A DNA stretch of 26,168 nucleotides from Kapaibacterium sp038202665 (GCA_038202665.1 JBBRES010000006.1:1-26168), one strand, 5' to 3'. Counted from the first letter of the stretch, positions 1-8,172 are shown. Numbers and translations are program-made. The notes: generated by a model not told the origin, from the letters alone.

Positions 1-201
1 AGGGTGGAACGGGGCACCAACGTCACCATTACCGTGCAACCACCACGTCCACAACAATCACGTCCGAACGTTGTTGGCCTGCCTCTCCGTCGCGCAATTA
101 CCATCCTGCATGCAGCCGGGGCTGAAGTGCGCGTAAAGGGGTCTGGCAGGGTGCGAAGTCAAGTGTGGAACGGTGCAGTCTGTACCGTTCTCTGTGAGTA
201 A
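1..201 (+). CDS. C-terminal fragment of a PASTA-domain protein, probably FtsI-type penicillin-binding protein
   Basis: The reading frame is open from the first base of the window and stops with TAA at 199-201, so only about 66 C-terminal residues are present. They show a PASTA domain: PNVVGLPLRRAITILHAAG, then VxVxGSGRVRSQ, a tryptophan-containing turn and a final hydrophobic strand (CTVLCE). PASTA domains bind muropeptides. The G-x-G-x-V-x-x-Q signature followed directly by the C-terminus is typical of FtsI-type class B penicillin-binding proteins in FCB bacteria, which crosslink septal peptidoglycan in the periplasm. A PASTA Ser/Thr kinase is the alternative and cannot be excluded, because the catalytic part lies outside the window. 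No murE follows, so this is not an intact division-and-cell-wall cluster order. PASTA identity is fairly sure; FtsI identity is inference. Confidence 0.7.
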   Translation, partial: RVERGTNVTITVQPPRPQQSRPNVVGLPLRRAITILHAAGAEVRVKGSGRVRSQVWNGAVCTVLCE

Positions 202-234
202 CTTCGTAGCCACTCGTGGATTCTTGTCCTGCCC

Positions 235-2025
235 GTGAAGATCACACCTACCATACTCATCAGCCTATTTCTGCTCGCATGTTGCGTGAGCATGAGCAGT
301 GCTACCGAGCTCGTCCCCAATATTCCAACATTTGGGGCGCATCGAATTGGTTCTAAGGTGCAGCGAACGATAAAGATTGATGTTCGCGTTCCTGGTGGAC
401 CAGACTTTTCGGTCAAGAAGCCTTCTGGTCTCAATCATCCGTATCGTGTTGAAGATGGTAAGGGTCCCAATGGGATGTATCCAGTTGTGGATGGTCAGTT
501 CGTAGAACTCACAGTAACGTTCCACCCAACGGCTGACGGAGAGTTCCGCGACACACTCATCCTTGAACGTCCTGCAATTGGCAATAGGGTAGACAAGATC
601 ATTGCGATCTTTAGCGGAATTGGTTCACGTGTTTCTATCAAAGTTGTGCCCGTAGACTTTACGCTTGAAGACTCCAACATCTATATCGGTGACTCCATCG
701 GCATTCAGCGACGAGTACTGCTCGATAAAGATGATGCTCACAGATTTCGACAGATGAAAGCAACGAATCTCGGCCCTCCTTTCCGCCTTATCATTAGCCC
801 CGAAACAGACACTCAAGGCGGTGAGATCATACTTGGTGCGTCATTTGAGCCACGCATCCCAGGGGTGTTCCGTGACACGTTGGCGTTCGAACGCATCGAT
901 ACAATTCCGGGCGTTGCGGAAACCGTCGTGTTGGATACAATTGTCTACATGTTTTTTGGCATCGCAAAGCAGCAGCAAGGCAAGATTGACCTCGCCTTCA
1001 ATGCCTTTGTGGGCGACGCGCCTATGGAAAAAAGTGGCTCGTTCAGAGTAGAGTCTTCAAATCCGTATACCTATACGGGAAGTGCACTCACCAATGGACC
1101 GTGCGATTCCATTCGAGTTGTGAATAGTTCTGTGAAGCCTGAAGAAGACCGAGTAGACTACACCGTACGTTGTGTGCCAATACGCATTGGGTCGTTTGTA
1201 GACACACTAGTAATCAAGCGCTTCAATGCAAAAAGGGAAGTCGTCGATCAGACGCTCATCGTATGTACCACAACAGTTCGGCCACGTCCGCTTACGCTAA
1301 CTCTTGCATTCACACCAGAAGTTTCAACCGCTAAGATTGGCGACACCGTTACGTTTGCCGTAATCGCAACCGCAAATCACGTTCCGGATGAACCTGCACG
1401 CGTGAAGAGCGCTACGTTTACGTTCGCGTATAATGCTACGGTGCTCATTCCTCTACCATCGTCAACGGTAACAACAGACCGTCGGGGCGACACGAGCACG
1501 GTTACCATTACGCGTGCACAGTCAGAAGAACTTCGGCTCGTCACAGGAGTCGATACACTTGGTGTGTTGCGTTGTGTTGTGGCCCTTGGCAACGCAGAAC
1601 GCGACGTTGTACAGCCGCTCATCTCGGTATTGGAAGCAGAGCAAACAGCACAAACTTCGTATCAGCTCAATGCTGCTACGATTACCGTTTCAGATATTTG
1701 GGAGCATGCAGGCGGTCCCCGTCTCGTGAATTCGCTTCGCGGTCCGTGCGACATTAGCGTAGACCCTACTCCCATGCGCACAACGTCCACCATGAAACTC
1801 ACAAACGTGCCAACCGATGTTGGTACGCTTCACATTGTGCGTTCTTCTGGAGTAGTAGTGGCGGATCTCACAGCCGACGTTCGCGCAGGTGTGCGAGAAT
1901 TTGTTCTTACAGCAGGCACAGGAAGCGGTATTGCCCTTTCACCAGGCACCTACTATGCCCGTTTGCTCGTGGGCTCGAATGGAAAAACTGTCTATAGTGT
2001 TGTTCGTATGATCGTGGTGGAATAG
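235..2025 (+). CDS. Exported multidomain protein: Ig-like repeats, cohesin-like domain, probable T9SS C-terminal domain
   Basis: A 596-residue protein starting at GTG 235, just before a clear signal peptide (MKITPTILISLFLLACCVS). Residues about 30-350 contain at least three beta-sandwich repeats, each closing with a strand like F-x-D-T-L-x-x-x-R (FRDTLILERP, FRDTLAFERI, FVDTLVIKRF). This resembles the ASPM/SPD-2/Hydin-type Ig-like domains common in FCB surface proteins. Residues about 370-500 look like a cohesin-type domain: AKIGDTVTFAV near its start, a FTFAYNATVL strand, then a GVLRCVVALGN strand. The last 85 residues (DPTPMRTTSTMKL to YYARLLVG and a final VVRMIVVE strand) resemble a sorting domain for type IX secretion. 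It lies 33 bases after the PASTA gene and 19 bases before the next gene. No enzymatic motif is seen; a structural or adhesive surface role is inference. Confidence 0.75.
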   Translation: MKITPTILISLFLLACCVSMSSATELVPNIPTFGAHRIGSKVQRTIKIDVRVPGGPDFSVKKPSGLNHPYRVEDGKGPNGMYPVVDGQFVELTVTFHPTADGEFRDTLILERPAIGNRVDKIIAIFSGIGSRVSIKVVPVDFTLEDSNIYIGDSIGIQRRVLLDKDDAHRFRQMKATNLGPPFRLIISPETDTQGGEIILGASFEPRIPGVFRDTLAFERIDTIPGVAETVVLDTIVYMFFGIAKQQQGKIDLAFNAFVGDAPMEKSGSFRVESSNPYTYTGSALTNGPCDSIRVVNSSVKPEEDRVDYTVRCVPIRIGSFVDTLVIKRFNAKREVVDQTLIVCTTTVRPRPLTLTLAFTPEVSTAKIGDTVTFAVIATANHVPDEPARVKSATFTFAYNATVLIPLPSSTVTTDRRGDTSTVTITRAQSEELRLVTGVDTLGVLRCVVALGNAERDVVQPLISVLEAEQTAQTSYQLNAATITVSDIWEHAGGPRLVNSLRGPCDISVDPTPMRTTSTMKLTNVPTDVGTLHIVRSSGVVVADLTADVRAGVREFVLTAGTGSGIALSPGTYYARLLVGSNGKTVYSVVRMIVVE

Positions 2026-2033
2026 TCCACCAG

Positions 2034-2041
2034 TATCTTTG
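2034..2041 (+). promoter_or_regulatory. Bacteroidota-type -7 element, possible leaderless promoter
   Basis: TATCTTTG matches the Bacteroidota -7 consensus TAnnTTTG exactly and is identical to the box in front of the tRNA-Phe gene. It ends only 3 bases before the ATG at 2045, so transcription from it would start at or within a few bases of the start codon and give a leaderless mRNA. No clear TTTG -33 element was identified. Confidence 0.45.
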
Positions 2042-2044
2042 CCC

Positions 2045-3997
2045 ATGCGCTTATTCCTTCTTCTGCTGCTCGCCACGACGTGCCTTCGGGCACAGACTCC
2101 GTTAAGCGTAGAAGCCATTCCAGGTATTACGTTCTTTACGCCCCTTTCCACCTTCACTTCCATTAGTGGTGTACCGAATCCCGGAGGCCTCACATTTGCG
2201 CCGCAAGGGATGACACTTTCGGGTCACTTCATGATTGGTGCAGATTTCTCCATTGCAAATCAATGGCGGCTGGGCTTGCGCACAGGGTTTCAGGGTGGCG
2301 GGGCAACCTATACGGCTACGGAGAAGGTGACGATCGCTCAACCGAGTGGACCGTACATCGCAACCATCGAGCATACGATGACGGTGTCGTTCCTGATGCT
2401 GAATACCGAACCGTATCTCCGATACGAACCTCTGAACTGGTTGGCGATTGACGTTGGGTTTCCTTTCATGATCCCGCTGATTCCACGATACAAGCAAACG
2501 CAAGTGTTCACGGATCCGGCAGGATTGCAATTCACAGACGGAAGTGTGGAGCAAGAAACGGGAAGCGGGACCCTATCCTCGATCCGCAGTCCCGTGCTCT
2601 TTGGTTCCGTGCGTGCATCGGCATTGCTGCCGTTAACATCACGACGTGATGTGTTTCTGACGCCTCAGGTAGACGTTCAAACATCACTGCAAAGCCTTGT
2701 AACAACGGCTACCGTCGCTGCCTTGCTCGTTCGTGTTGGGGTTGGTGTTCGGTATAGTCCGCAGAGCGTTCCCACGCTCGTGCGCGACACCACATTCACG
2801 CGCGACACGATTACCGTGTTGAGCTCGCGAGCGAAACAGGCCATCACTGAACTTGCTGATCAGCAAGTAGAAGAGTTTGGCTCCGGAGCAGACACCGTGC
2901 GCGTCCTCATCTCGCAGCACTATCGTACCACACTGCCAAAGCCCGCTGCTGTTCTTCGTGCTGCATTGCGTGTTGCTTTTGTGGGGTATGGCGGCAAGGA
3001 TGTTACGGATGCAAGTGTGCAGATTCGAAAGGTGCTTGTAACGCGACATGTACCACTGCTGCCCGTTGTAGTGTTCACACAATTGGAAAGCGCTCTTCCG
3101 TCGCGATATGTAAAACTTCCGCGGCGAGAGGCGCAGCGATTTTCGGAGTCGAGTCTGAAGACCAATGCAGCAACACATTGGCAGTATCACGTCCTGAACG
3201 TGATCGGAAGTCGCATGATGCAACATCCTCAAACACGCCTAACCATCCATGGAGTGGACGATGGTTCTGAAGCAGGTGGAGAGCTTATTCGTGGACGTAT
3301 CGAAAGTGTGCGGACGTACATCATGTCGTCATTCGGCATCGCTCCTTCTCGCCTCAGTTCTGACGTAGAGCATGCAGAGCGATATCACGATTGGATAAGC
3401 ATGTCCGACTCCGCCTCCACCCTTACAGCACCTCTCCACCTATCCGATACGATCTTGGAAACCACGCTTCCGGTTGTTCGCATCTATCCCGATGCCGTGA
3501 ACGAGGCGCCGCTTCGTGCGTGGAGTGTGATGCTTTCAAAGGATTCTTCGACCATCCGTTCGTTTGCAGATACACTTGCACTACCGACCCAACTTTCATG
3601 GAACATGAATGAAGATCTGGATGCAGACTCTGCGCAAAACTCTACAATCGTGGCTACGCTGAGTTTGTTCGATGTAGAAGGCAACGTTGCGTCCAGTGAA
3701 CCAAGTACGATTCGTGTTCGTGCTCCGCAAGATCTCAATCCAAACGCTGCACCGTTCGAGCGTGTAGAATATCTTGTGATATCTGCGCCGAATGCAACAA
3801 TAGACGAACTTCCCAAGATGCCGATACCAACGTCGGTCCGCAGCATCGATGTGTGGAATGGATCTCCTTCCGTAGCAGTACCCGGCGTACTTGTTCGCGC
3901 ACATGGGATGAACGAAACGCCGTGGTTCAGAAAGAACCTTGCAGATCCTGAGCTCTACTTCTGGTCGAGCGAGACCAGGCTCTATACAAAAGAATAA
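2045..3997 (+). CDS. Outer-membrane beta-barrel protein with C-terminal OmpA-like domain
   Basis: A 650-residue protein. ATG 2045 is chosen over an in-frame TTG at 2039 because it starts the signal peptide directly (MRLFLLLLLATTCLRAQ). Residues about 20-235 alternate in strand-like segments with glycines and aromatics, as in a transmembrane beta-barrel (GADFSIANQWRLGLRTGFQ). A linker of about 150 residues follows. Residues about 395-450 are OmpA-like: RLTIHGVDDGSE, then RIESVRTYIMSSFGIAPSRL, matching the family pattern L-x-I-x-G-x-x-D ... R-x-x-x-V-x-x-Y-L ... G-I-x-x-x-R. Downstream is a further Ig-like region (PLRAWSVMLSKD; ATLSLFDVEGNVASSEPS) also seen in FCB OmpA proteins. The expected role is tethering the outer membrane to peptidoglycan. 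It may be co-transcribed with the upstream gene or use the overlapping TAnnTTTG box. Confidence 0.75.
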   Translation: MRLFLLLLLATTCLRAQTPLSVEAIPGITFFTPLSTFTSISGVPNPGGLTFAPQGMTLSGHFMIGADFSIANQWRLGLRTGFQGGGATYTATEKVTIAQPSGPYIATIEHTMTVSFLMLNTEPYLRYEPLNWLAIDVGFPFMIPLIPRYKQTQVFTDPAGLQFTDGSVEQETGSGTLSSIRSPVLFGSVRASALLPLTSRRDVFLTPQVDVQTSLQSLVTTATVAALLVRVGVGVRYSPQSVPTLVRDTTFTRDTITVLSSRAKQAITELADQQVEEFGSGADTVRVLISQHYRTTLPKPAAVLRAALRVAFVGYGGKDVTDASVQIRKVLVTRHVPLLPVVVFTQLESALPSRYVKLPRREAQRFSESSLKTNAATHWQYHVLNVIGSRMMQHPQTRLTIHGVDDGSEAGGELIRGRIESVRTYIMSSFGIAPSRLSSDVEHAERYHDWISMSDSASTLTAPLHLSDTILETTLPVVRIYPDAVNEAPLRAWSVMLSKDSSTIRSFADTLALPTQLSWNMNEDLDADSAQNSTIVATLSLFDVEGNVASSEPSTIRVRAPQDLNPNAAPFERVEYLVISAPNATIDELPKMPIPTSVRSIDVWNGSPSVAVPGVLVRAHGMNETPWFRKNLADPELYFWSSETRLYTKE

Positions 3998-4027
3998 CGG
4001 CGGTCAGTTCTGAACTGGGCCGCCGTT
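3996..4027. terminator. Hairpin between convergent genes
   Basis: AACGGCGG (3996-4003) pairs with CCGCCGTT (4020-4027), and an inner CAGTT/AACTG (4005-4009 with 4013-4017) extends the stem. It begins within the stop codon of the OmpA-like gene and lies 29 bases beyond the stop of the convergent anti-sigma gene. On the minus strand it is followed by a T-rich tract (ATTCTTTTG), so it best serves the minus-strand operon; it may act in both directions. Confidence 0.7.
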
Positions 4028-4055
4028 ACTCATACACACCATGTAGGCAATAGTT

Positions 4056-4967
4056 CTATTGACCTAAGTCGTTTAATGCTTTTTCGTATGGCGCTGCAGT
4101 AGCGGCATCAATGGATGCAGCCTTCGTTATGGCTTGCTGAAGAAGAGTACGTGCCTCTGCGGTATTGCCACGATCACGCGCCAGCAAACCAAGTTCTCCA
4201 AGAGCGCCAACTTCATACTGCACCAGGTGCATGGATCGCGCAATGTCGAGTGACTGTTGCAAGTACACGCGGCTTTCGTCAAACGATCCGCCGGAGCGAA
4301 GTTTTGCGCCAAGCGTACGAGCGATCAACGCACATTCCATGCGGTTGTTCTGTGCCATGCATCGATCGAGGTCTTTGCGAAGGCTTGCGATCACGCTCGA
4401 CTGATTGTTGATGTCGAGTTGGGCTTCGCGAGAGTCGTTATGTAAGAATCTGGGCTCACTCTGTGCCACGCTAGGACGTGCAACACGAGCATCACTCGGT
4501 GTGACGCTAGGACGTGCGACACGAGATTCACTCGGTACGACACTCGGAAGTGCGACAGGAGTTTCGCTCGGTGCTACACGAGGTTGTGCGACACTAGGAC
4601 GTGCACCACTATCGTGAGACTCAACGTGAGAAGGTGAGATCAGGTACACTGTTGCGGCGGTGCCAAGAGCAACGAGGGCGGCGGTGCCAACCCACGTCCA
4701 TGTTGCGCTGAGACCACCTACGAAACCAGTTGAAGCAGAAGCGCCAGAGGCCACTTTTCCTGCCACGGCATCTTCAACACGCTGTAGAAATCCGGTTGGG
4801 ATCGCCACAATTGGTGTTACGGTTGCAAGTGCGGTCTCGACAGCCAACATTTCTTGCACCTCGCGTGCGAATGCGGGCGAGGCTTGTTGCCGCGCTTCGA
4901 ATTCGAGTAGGCTATCCTCGCTCAAGGAGCGATCTAGAAAGCCGGAGAGAAGTTCGTCGTTTGTCAT
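4056..4967 (-). CDS. Probable membrane anti-sigma factor with TPR-like C-terminal domain
   Basis: A 303-residue protein. Its ATG overlaps the sigma gene's stop codon (ATGA, 4964-4967), indicating translational coupling. Residues 1-70 form an acidic, helical, anti-sigma-like N-terminus (LSGFLDRSLSEDSLLEFEARQ, where FLDxxLSEDxLxEFE resembles the zinc-finger-type or FecR-like anti-sigma leader but without HxxxCxxC). One membrane segment follows at about 88-110 (WTWVGTAALVALGTAATVYL). Residues 122-173 are a Ser/Pro/Arg-rich spacer of 12-residue repeats. Residues about 205-300 carry two TPR-like helical pairs (ALIARTLGAKLRSGGSFDES; GELGLLARDRGNTAEARTLL). The expected topology is a cytoplasmic sigma-binding end and a periplasmic TPR sensor. 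Function is inferred from gene order and architecture; direct sigma binding is not shown by any motif. Confidence 0.7.
   Translation of the reverse strand: MTNDELLSGFLDRSLSEDSLLEFEARQQASPAFAREVQEMLAVETALATVTPIVAIPTGFLQRVEDAVAGKVASGASASTGFVGGLSATWTWVGTAALVALGTAATVYLISPSHVESHDSGARPSVAQPRVAPSETPVALPSVVPSESRVARPSVTPSDARVARPSVAQSEPRFLHNDSREAQLDINNQSSVIASLRKDLDRCMAQNNRMECALIARTLGAKLRSGGSFDESRVYLQQSLDIARSMHLVQYEVGALGELGLLARDRGNTAEARTLLQQAITKAASIDAATAAPYEKALNDLGQ
4449..4604 (-). repeat. 36-bp tandem repeat encoding a 12-residue Ser/Pro/Arg spacer
   Basis: Within the anti-sigma candidate, three in-frame units of 12 residues are clear (VALPSVVPSESR, VARPSVTPSDAR, VARPSVAQSEPR), with a degenerate partial unit before them (ARPSVAQPR). 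The DNA shows matching near-repeats of ctaggacgtgc-acacgag on the plus strand. The segment lies directly after the membrane helix, so it would form a flexible periplasmic stalk. Copy number could vary between strains. Confidence 0.8.
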
Positions 4968-5512
4968 CGTAGCTCGTTCAGGATCGGGGACAAAGATTGC
5001 TGCAGTAGTTTCTTCGCTCTGAAGACGCGAACCTTCGCGAGCGACACGCCTATGTTCAGAGCTTTTGCGATGTCCTCATAGGCAAGGTCATCGAAATATT
5101 TCAGTTCCAGTGCTTCTCGAAATTCCTCTGGCAGATCGGCAATGGCCTTTTCGAGAGCGGCTCGAAGCAAGAAGTCTTGCTTGTGCGAGGAGTCTTCCTC
5201 CCCTACCATCATCTCTTCATTCAGCTCTGCGTGGTGTTTCCGTCCGCGTAATGCCTTCAGGCAAAAATTCCGTGCGATCGTAAACAGCCACGCGGCAAAA
5301 CTTCCATCTGAAAAAGAACTTCTCTTGTCGTAGACCGTCATGGAGATCGTCTGGAACATGTCCTCCGCCTCTTCATGACTCCCCAGTGCCCTCAAACAAT
5401 ACGCATAGATGCGCTTGTCATAGCGTCGGAACAGTGTTCGAAAGGCTTGCTCATCATTGTTGTCTCGAACCAGCCCGAACAGTTCCTCGTCGGTGAGGAG
5501 AGTGTTTGTCAT
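4964..5512 (-). CDS. RNA polymerase sigma-70 factor, ECF subfamily
   Basis: A 182-residue protein from ATG 5512, the usual ECF length. The frame stays open for 51 more codons upstream, but that part (MRKLQNSRIPRV...) has no sigma-like sequence, and ATG 5512 gives the normal N-terminus (TDEELFGLVRDNNDEQAF). Region 2 is visible in residues about 25-90: YDKRIYAYCLRALGSHEEAEDMFQ, then FAAWLFTIARNFCLKALR. Region 4 is at about 120-175: IADLPEEFREALELKYFDD, LAYEDIAKALNIGVSLAKVRVFRAKKLL, a helix-turn-helix that reads the -35 element. It is transcribed as a pair with the overlapping anti-sigma gene and lies divergent from a beta-barrel/lipoprotein pair that it may control (inference). Confidence 0.93.
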   Translation of the reverse strand: MTNTLLTDEELFGLVRDNNDEQAFRTLFRRYDKRIYAYCLRALGSHEEAEDMFQTISMTVYDKRSSFSDGSFAAWLFTIARNFCLKALRGRKHHAELNEEMMVGEEDSSHKQDFLLRAALEKAIADLPEEFREALELKYFDDLAYEDIAKALNIGVSLAKVRVFRAKKLLQQSLSPILNELR

Positions 5513-5690
5513 AGACAAGGCCAAGAAGCCATGGGTGGGGAAATCGTTACAGCGCCTCCCGGGTTTGCGAAAAGCATGCGGCATACGACCATAGAATCGA
5601 ATGGGGTAATGTACTGCCAGATAATGAGTTACCCGCGGAATACGTGAATTCTGTAATTTCCGCATTCTATTTCTTTAACCAGAGGGGGCT
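5513..5690. promoter_or_regulatory. Divergent intergenic region between ECF sigma gene and beta-barrel gene
   Basis: This 178-base region must hold the promoters of both the sigma operon (minus) and the barrel/lipoprotein genes (plus). On the plus strand AGAGGGGG at 5681-5688 is a strong purine-rich ribosome site 2 bases before ATG 5691. I found no exact TAnnTTTG box on either strand, so one or both promoters may be ECF-dependent. No repeated motif shared by the two sides was recognised. Confidence 0.4.
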
Positions 5691-6434
5691 ATGAGATTCT
5701 CGATCTTCCTGATGATTTTCCTAGGACTTTGCGGTCCAGTGGTGCAGGCACAAACAATGCAGGCTGATAATACAGCTCCGATGGAGTCTCCTTCCAAAAG
5801 GTACGCCATGCAAGTCGGTCCAACGATCGGTCTCGTTGGCGGTGGAATCAATACAGAGAATGGCATCGGACGCAAGGTAAATCCGGACTTTATCGCACTT
5901 CCTTACTTTGGTGCCGTCATCTATGCCCCGTTCGGTGTAGATACGCGCTTGGGTCTGCGTCTCGATATTGCCTATAGCTCCGTGAGCTCACTTGTGCGGC
6001 CGTATGAGTATTATTCCGGTGGCTCGAACTGGTCAAAGTCGTTCCAGGAACGCTACAATTACGTCACAATTGCTCCTATGTTCAATCTGGCTGGCTTCCT
6101 CATCGGTATGGGTATCAACATCCCAGCATCGGCCACTATGAAGAACGATGCAGGTACGGAATTCGAAGTCCGCACGACAGATATGAAAACGGCGCTGGAT
6201 GTTCGCCTTGGCGGACAGATCACGGTCTGGAATTCAAACATGGGACTTCTTACTGTTGATATCCTTGCCAAGTACTGTTTTACCGGCGTCTATAACGACA
6301 ACAGTTATACCATGGGCTCTTCTGTGGAGCACATCGGATTTCCAGCAGAGGCCTCGAGCGGCAAGGCCATTACTGGTATGACCCCTGCCTCCATAACCCT
6401 TGGTTTGTCCTACTTGTTCAATCTCAAATTTTAA
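5691..6434 (+). CDS. Outer-membrane beta-barrel protein of unknown function
   Basis: A 247-residue protein with a signal peptide (MRFSIFLMIFLGLCGPVVQAQ, cleavage expected after A-Q-A). The mature part is rich in alternating strands with Gly, Tyr and Phe (VGPTIGLVGGGI, LPYFGAVIYAPFG, TRLGLRLDIAYS, ASITLGLSYLF). It ends in Phe (FNLKF), the usual C-terminal signature of barrel proteins recognised by the BAM complex. The family resembles the PorT/outer-membrane-protein-beta-barrel group of FCB bacteria, but I cannot name a member. ATG 5691 is preceded by a purine-rich ribosome site. It is followed 20 bases later by a lipoprotein gene, with which it probably forms an operon. The divergent ECF sigma factor is its most obvious regulator candidate. 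Confidence 0.75.
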   Translation: MRFSIFLMIFLGLCGPVVQAQTMQADNTAPMESPSKRYAMQVGPTIGLVGGGINTENGIGRKVNPDFIALPYFGAVIYAPFGVDTRLGLRLDIAYSSVSSLVRPYEYYSGGSNWSKSFQERYNYVTIAPMFNLAGFLIGMGINIPASATMKNDAGTEFEVRTTDMKTALDVRLGGQITVWNSNMGLLTVDILAKYCFTGVYNDNSYTMGSSVEHIGFPAEASSGKAITGMTPASITLGLSYLFNLKF

Positions 6435-6454
6435 TGCAACGAAAGGCTATCACA

Positions 6455-7057
6455 ATGAAGACCATGTTCATCGCACTGTTCGCCCTCGTTGCCATGGCAG
6501 CACTTCCATCGTGTAAAGATGGCGGTACAGGACCACATCCGGGACTTGAACTTTCCATCGTAGACGAAAGCGGCGTTCTGTATACACTTTGGGGTAACGC
6601 CCTCATGACAGGCGACTCCGTAAAGTCAATGCAAATGCCATTTGACACGCTCACGGTCCGGAATGGCGTCATTCGTCTTTCAGTCCTAAACGACAAAAGT
6701 CTTTGGAAACGTTTAGAGCGGTTCAACAACTTGAACCTTTCTTCTACCACCATCAGTTTCACAGAGCCAGCAACAATGGCCGAAGGAACGTATGCGTGGG
6801 CGCCAGGCGCGACGCCGCTTACGGCCGGTATCGGCGCTACAGTAGAAGTGAGGGGACACTCGTACCTGCCGGTCTCCGGTCAGACGGTGATCACAAAGGT
6901 CTATAAGAAAGCAGACGGAACGGTGATCGGGTACAAGGGCTATCTCAACGGCGTGTGTTCCGCAATCACGGTTGTTCCGGGTACCACAACTATTCTCACG
7001 ATTCCGCTCGTACTGCAAAGCTGCGTGTTCGACGTACAGATCCCTGGGCAGCAGTGA
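6455..7057 (+). CDS. Putative lipoprotein of unknown function
   Basis: A 200-residue protein. ATG 6455 is preferred over the in-frame ATG at 6434 because it has an AAAGG site at suitable distance and begins the signal peptide directly. The lipobox is A-L-P-S-C (MAALPSC followed by KDGGTGP), so Cys20 or thereabouts would be lipidated. The mature part has beta-sandwich character (LELSIVDESGVLYTL; AYLPVSG-like strand; ITVVPGTTTILTIPLVLQSC) and two cysteines near the C-terminus (GVCSAI and LQSCVFDV) that could form a disulfide. The GTG start of the next gene overlaps its stop (GTGA, 7054-7057). No family was recognised. The paired barrel gene upstream suggests a cell-envelope partner. Confidence 0.75.
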   Translation: MKTMFIALFALVAMAALPSCKDGGTGPHPGLELSIVDESGVLYTLWGNALMTGDSVKSMQMPFDTLTVRNGVIRLSVLNDKSLWKRLERFNNLNLSSTTISFTEPATMAEGTYAWAPGATPLTAGIGATVEVRGHSYLPVSGQTVITKVYKKADGTVIGYKGYLNGVCSAITVVPGTTTILTIPLVLQSCVFDVQIPGQQ

Positions 7058-8172
7058 CCTCTTATTGGGAAATCGATCAATTACTTGGCGCCGATGCAAT
7101 TGTCATCGGCGCCGGTATTATAGGCCTATCCACCGCTATTGAACTGCGTGAACTGCACCCTACATGGCGGGTTGTTGTGTTGGAGCGCGGACTTCTTCCC
7201 ACCGGTGCATCTACGCGCAATGCAGGTTTTGCCTGTATTGGCTCTCCAAGCGAGATCTGGTGCGATATACAGGCCCTTGGCACCGATGCCGCACTCGAGG
7301 TGATTGAACGTCGATGGAAGGGGCTGCGGGCACTGCGCGCCCGCTGTGGCGGCAGGGATATTGGCTATGAAGAGCACGGTGGGAGCGAGATCTTCTTGCA
7401 ACACCACGAATGTTTGGAGCACCTCGACGAGATCAACGCGCTGATGCGCGATGTAGTGGGCGGGACCATGTTCGTTCCCGATAACGAGCGCACCGCTTCA
7501 TACGGAATGTCGGCCTCCATCTCCACGCTCATCTACACACTCTTCGAAGGCACACTGCACTCTGGCAAGCTCATGCATGCTCTATGGTCAATTGCCGCTG
7601 AACGCGGCGTGATCATTCACACAGGCGCTCTCGTAACACGTAAGCAACTACTTACGGATACATGGGAAGTGACTGTGCAAGGCGTGATGGGCGAGCGCAC
7701 GTTCCATGCGGGTGTGGTGGTGGAATGCACGAACTCTGCGATGGAAACGCCAGGACGTGGACAGGTAATCGTCACAGAGCCCCTTGCCTCCTTGCCCCTT
7801 CAAGGGTCCTTCCATTACGATGAGGGGTACTACTACTTCCGGTCGCTCGGCAACCGCGTGCTTCTTGGCGGTGGCCGCAACCTGGACTTCGAGGCAGAAC
7901 GTACAACGTCGTTCGACCTTACGCAGCAGGTCCAAGAGGCTCTGGAAGAGCTCCTCTACACTGTCATTCTCCCCACGCAACGTCCACGCATAGAGCACCG
8001 CTGGGCAGGCACCATGGGCTTTAGCGCCACCAAGCAACCTCGAGTAGAACGCACGGAGCCGGGCTATGTGCAGGCATTCGGTTGCAATGGTATGGGAGTA
8101 GCGATTGGCACGGAGGTAGGGCGGCAAGCGGCAGCCCTCGCTATCTTTGTAGATGGCAATTCCCGCACGTGA
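7054..8172 (+). CDS. FAD-dependent oxidoreductase, DAO (glycine oxidase/DadA-like) family
   Basis: A 372-residue protein. GTG 7054 is chosen because it overlaps the upstream stop (GTGA) and sits just before the Rossmann strand; the frame is open further upstream but inside the lipoprotein gene. The dinucleotide-binding motif is at residues about 15-30 (AIVIGAGIIGLSTAIEL, GxGxxG), followed by the acidic end of strand 2 (VVVLERG). GASTRNAGFACIG is the FAD-contacting loop typical of DAO proteins. The C-terminal FAD motif is near residues 335-360 (QAFGCNGMGVAIGTEVGR). Members oxidise amines or D-amino acids with O2 or an electron carrier; the substrate here cannot be told from sequence. Its 3' end overlaps rlmN by 20 bases. 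Confidence 0.9.
   Translation: MTSYWEIDQLLGADAIVIGAGIIGLSTAIELRELHPTWRVVVLERGLLPTGASTRNAGFACIGSPSEIWCDIQALGTDAALEVIERRWKGLRALRARCGGRDIGYEEHGGSEIFLQHHECLEHLDEINALMRDVVGGTMFVPDNERTASYGMSASISTLIYTLFEGTLHSGKLMHALWSIAAERGVIIHTGALVTRKQLLTDTWEVTVQGVMGERTFHAGVVVECTNSAMETPGRGQVIVTEPLASLPLQGSFHYDEGYYYFRSLGNRVLLGGGRNLDFEAERTTSFDLTQQVQEALEELLYTVILPTQRPRIEHRWAGTMGFSATKQPRVERTEPGYVQAFGCNGMGVAIGTEVGRQAAALAIFVDGNSRT

Noticed and set aside
2102..2554. 150-residue antisense ORF under the barrel domain
   Set aside because: Its composition is that of a reverse-frame shadow; no motif, and the plus-strand gene explains the stretch.
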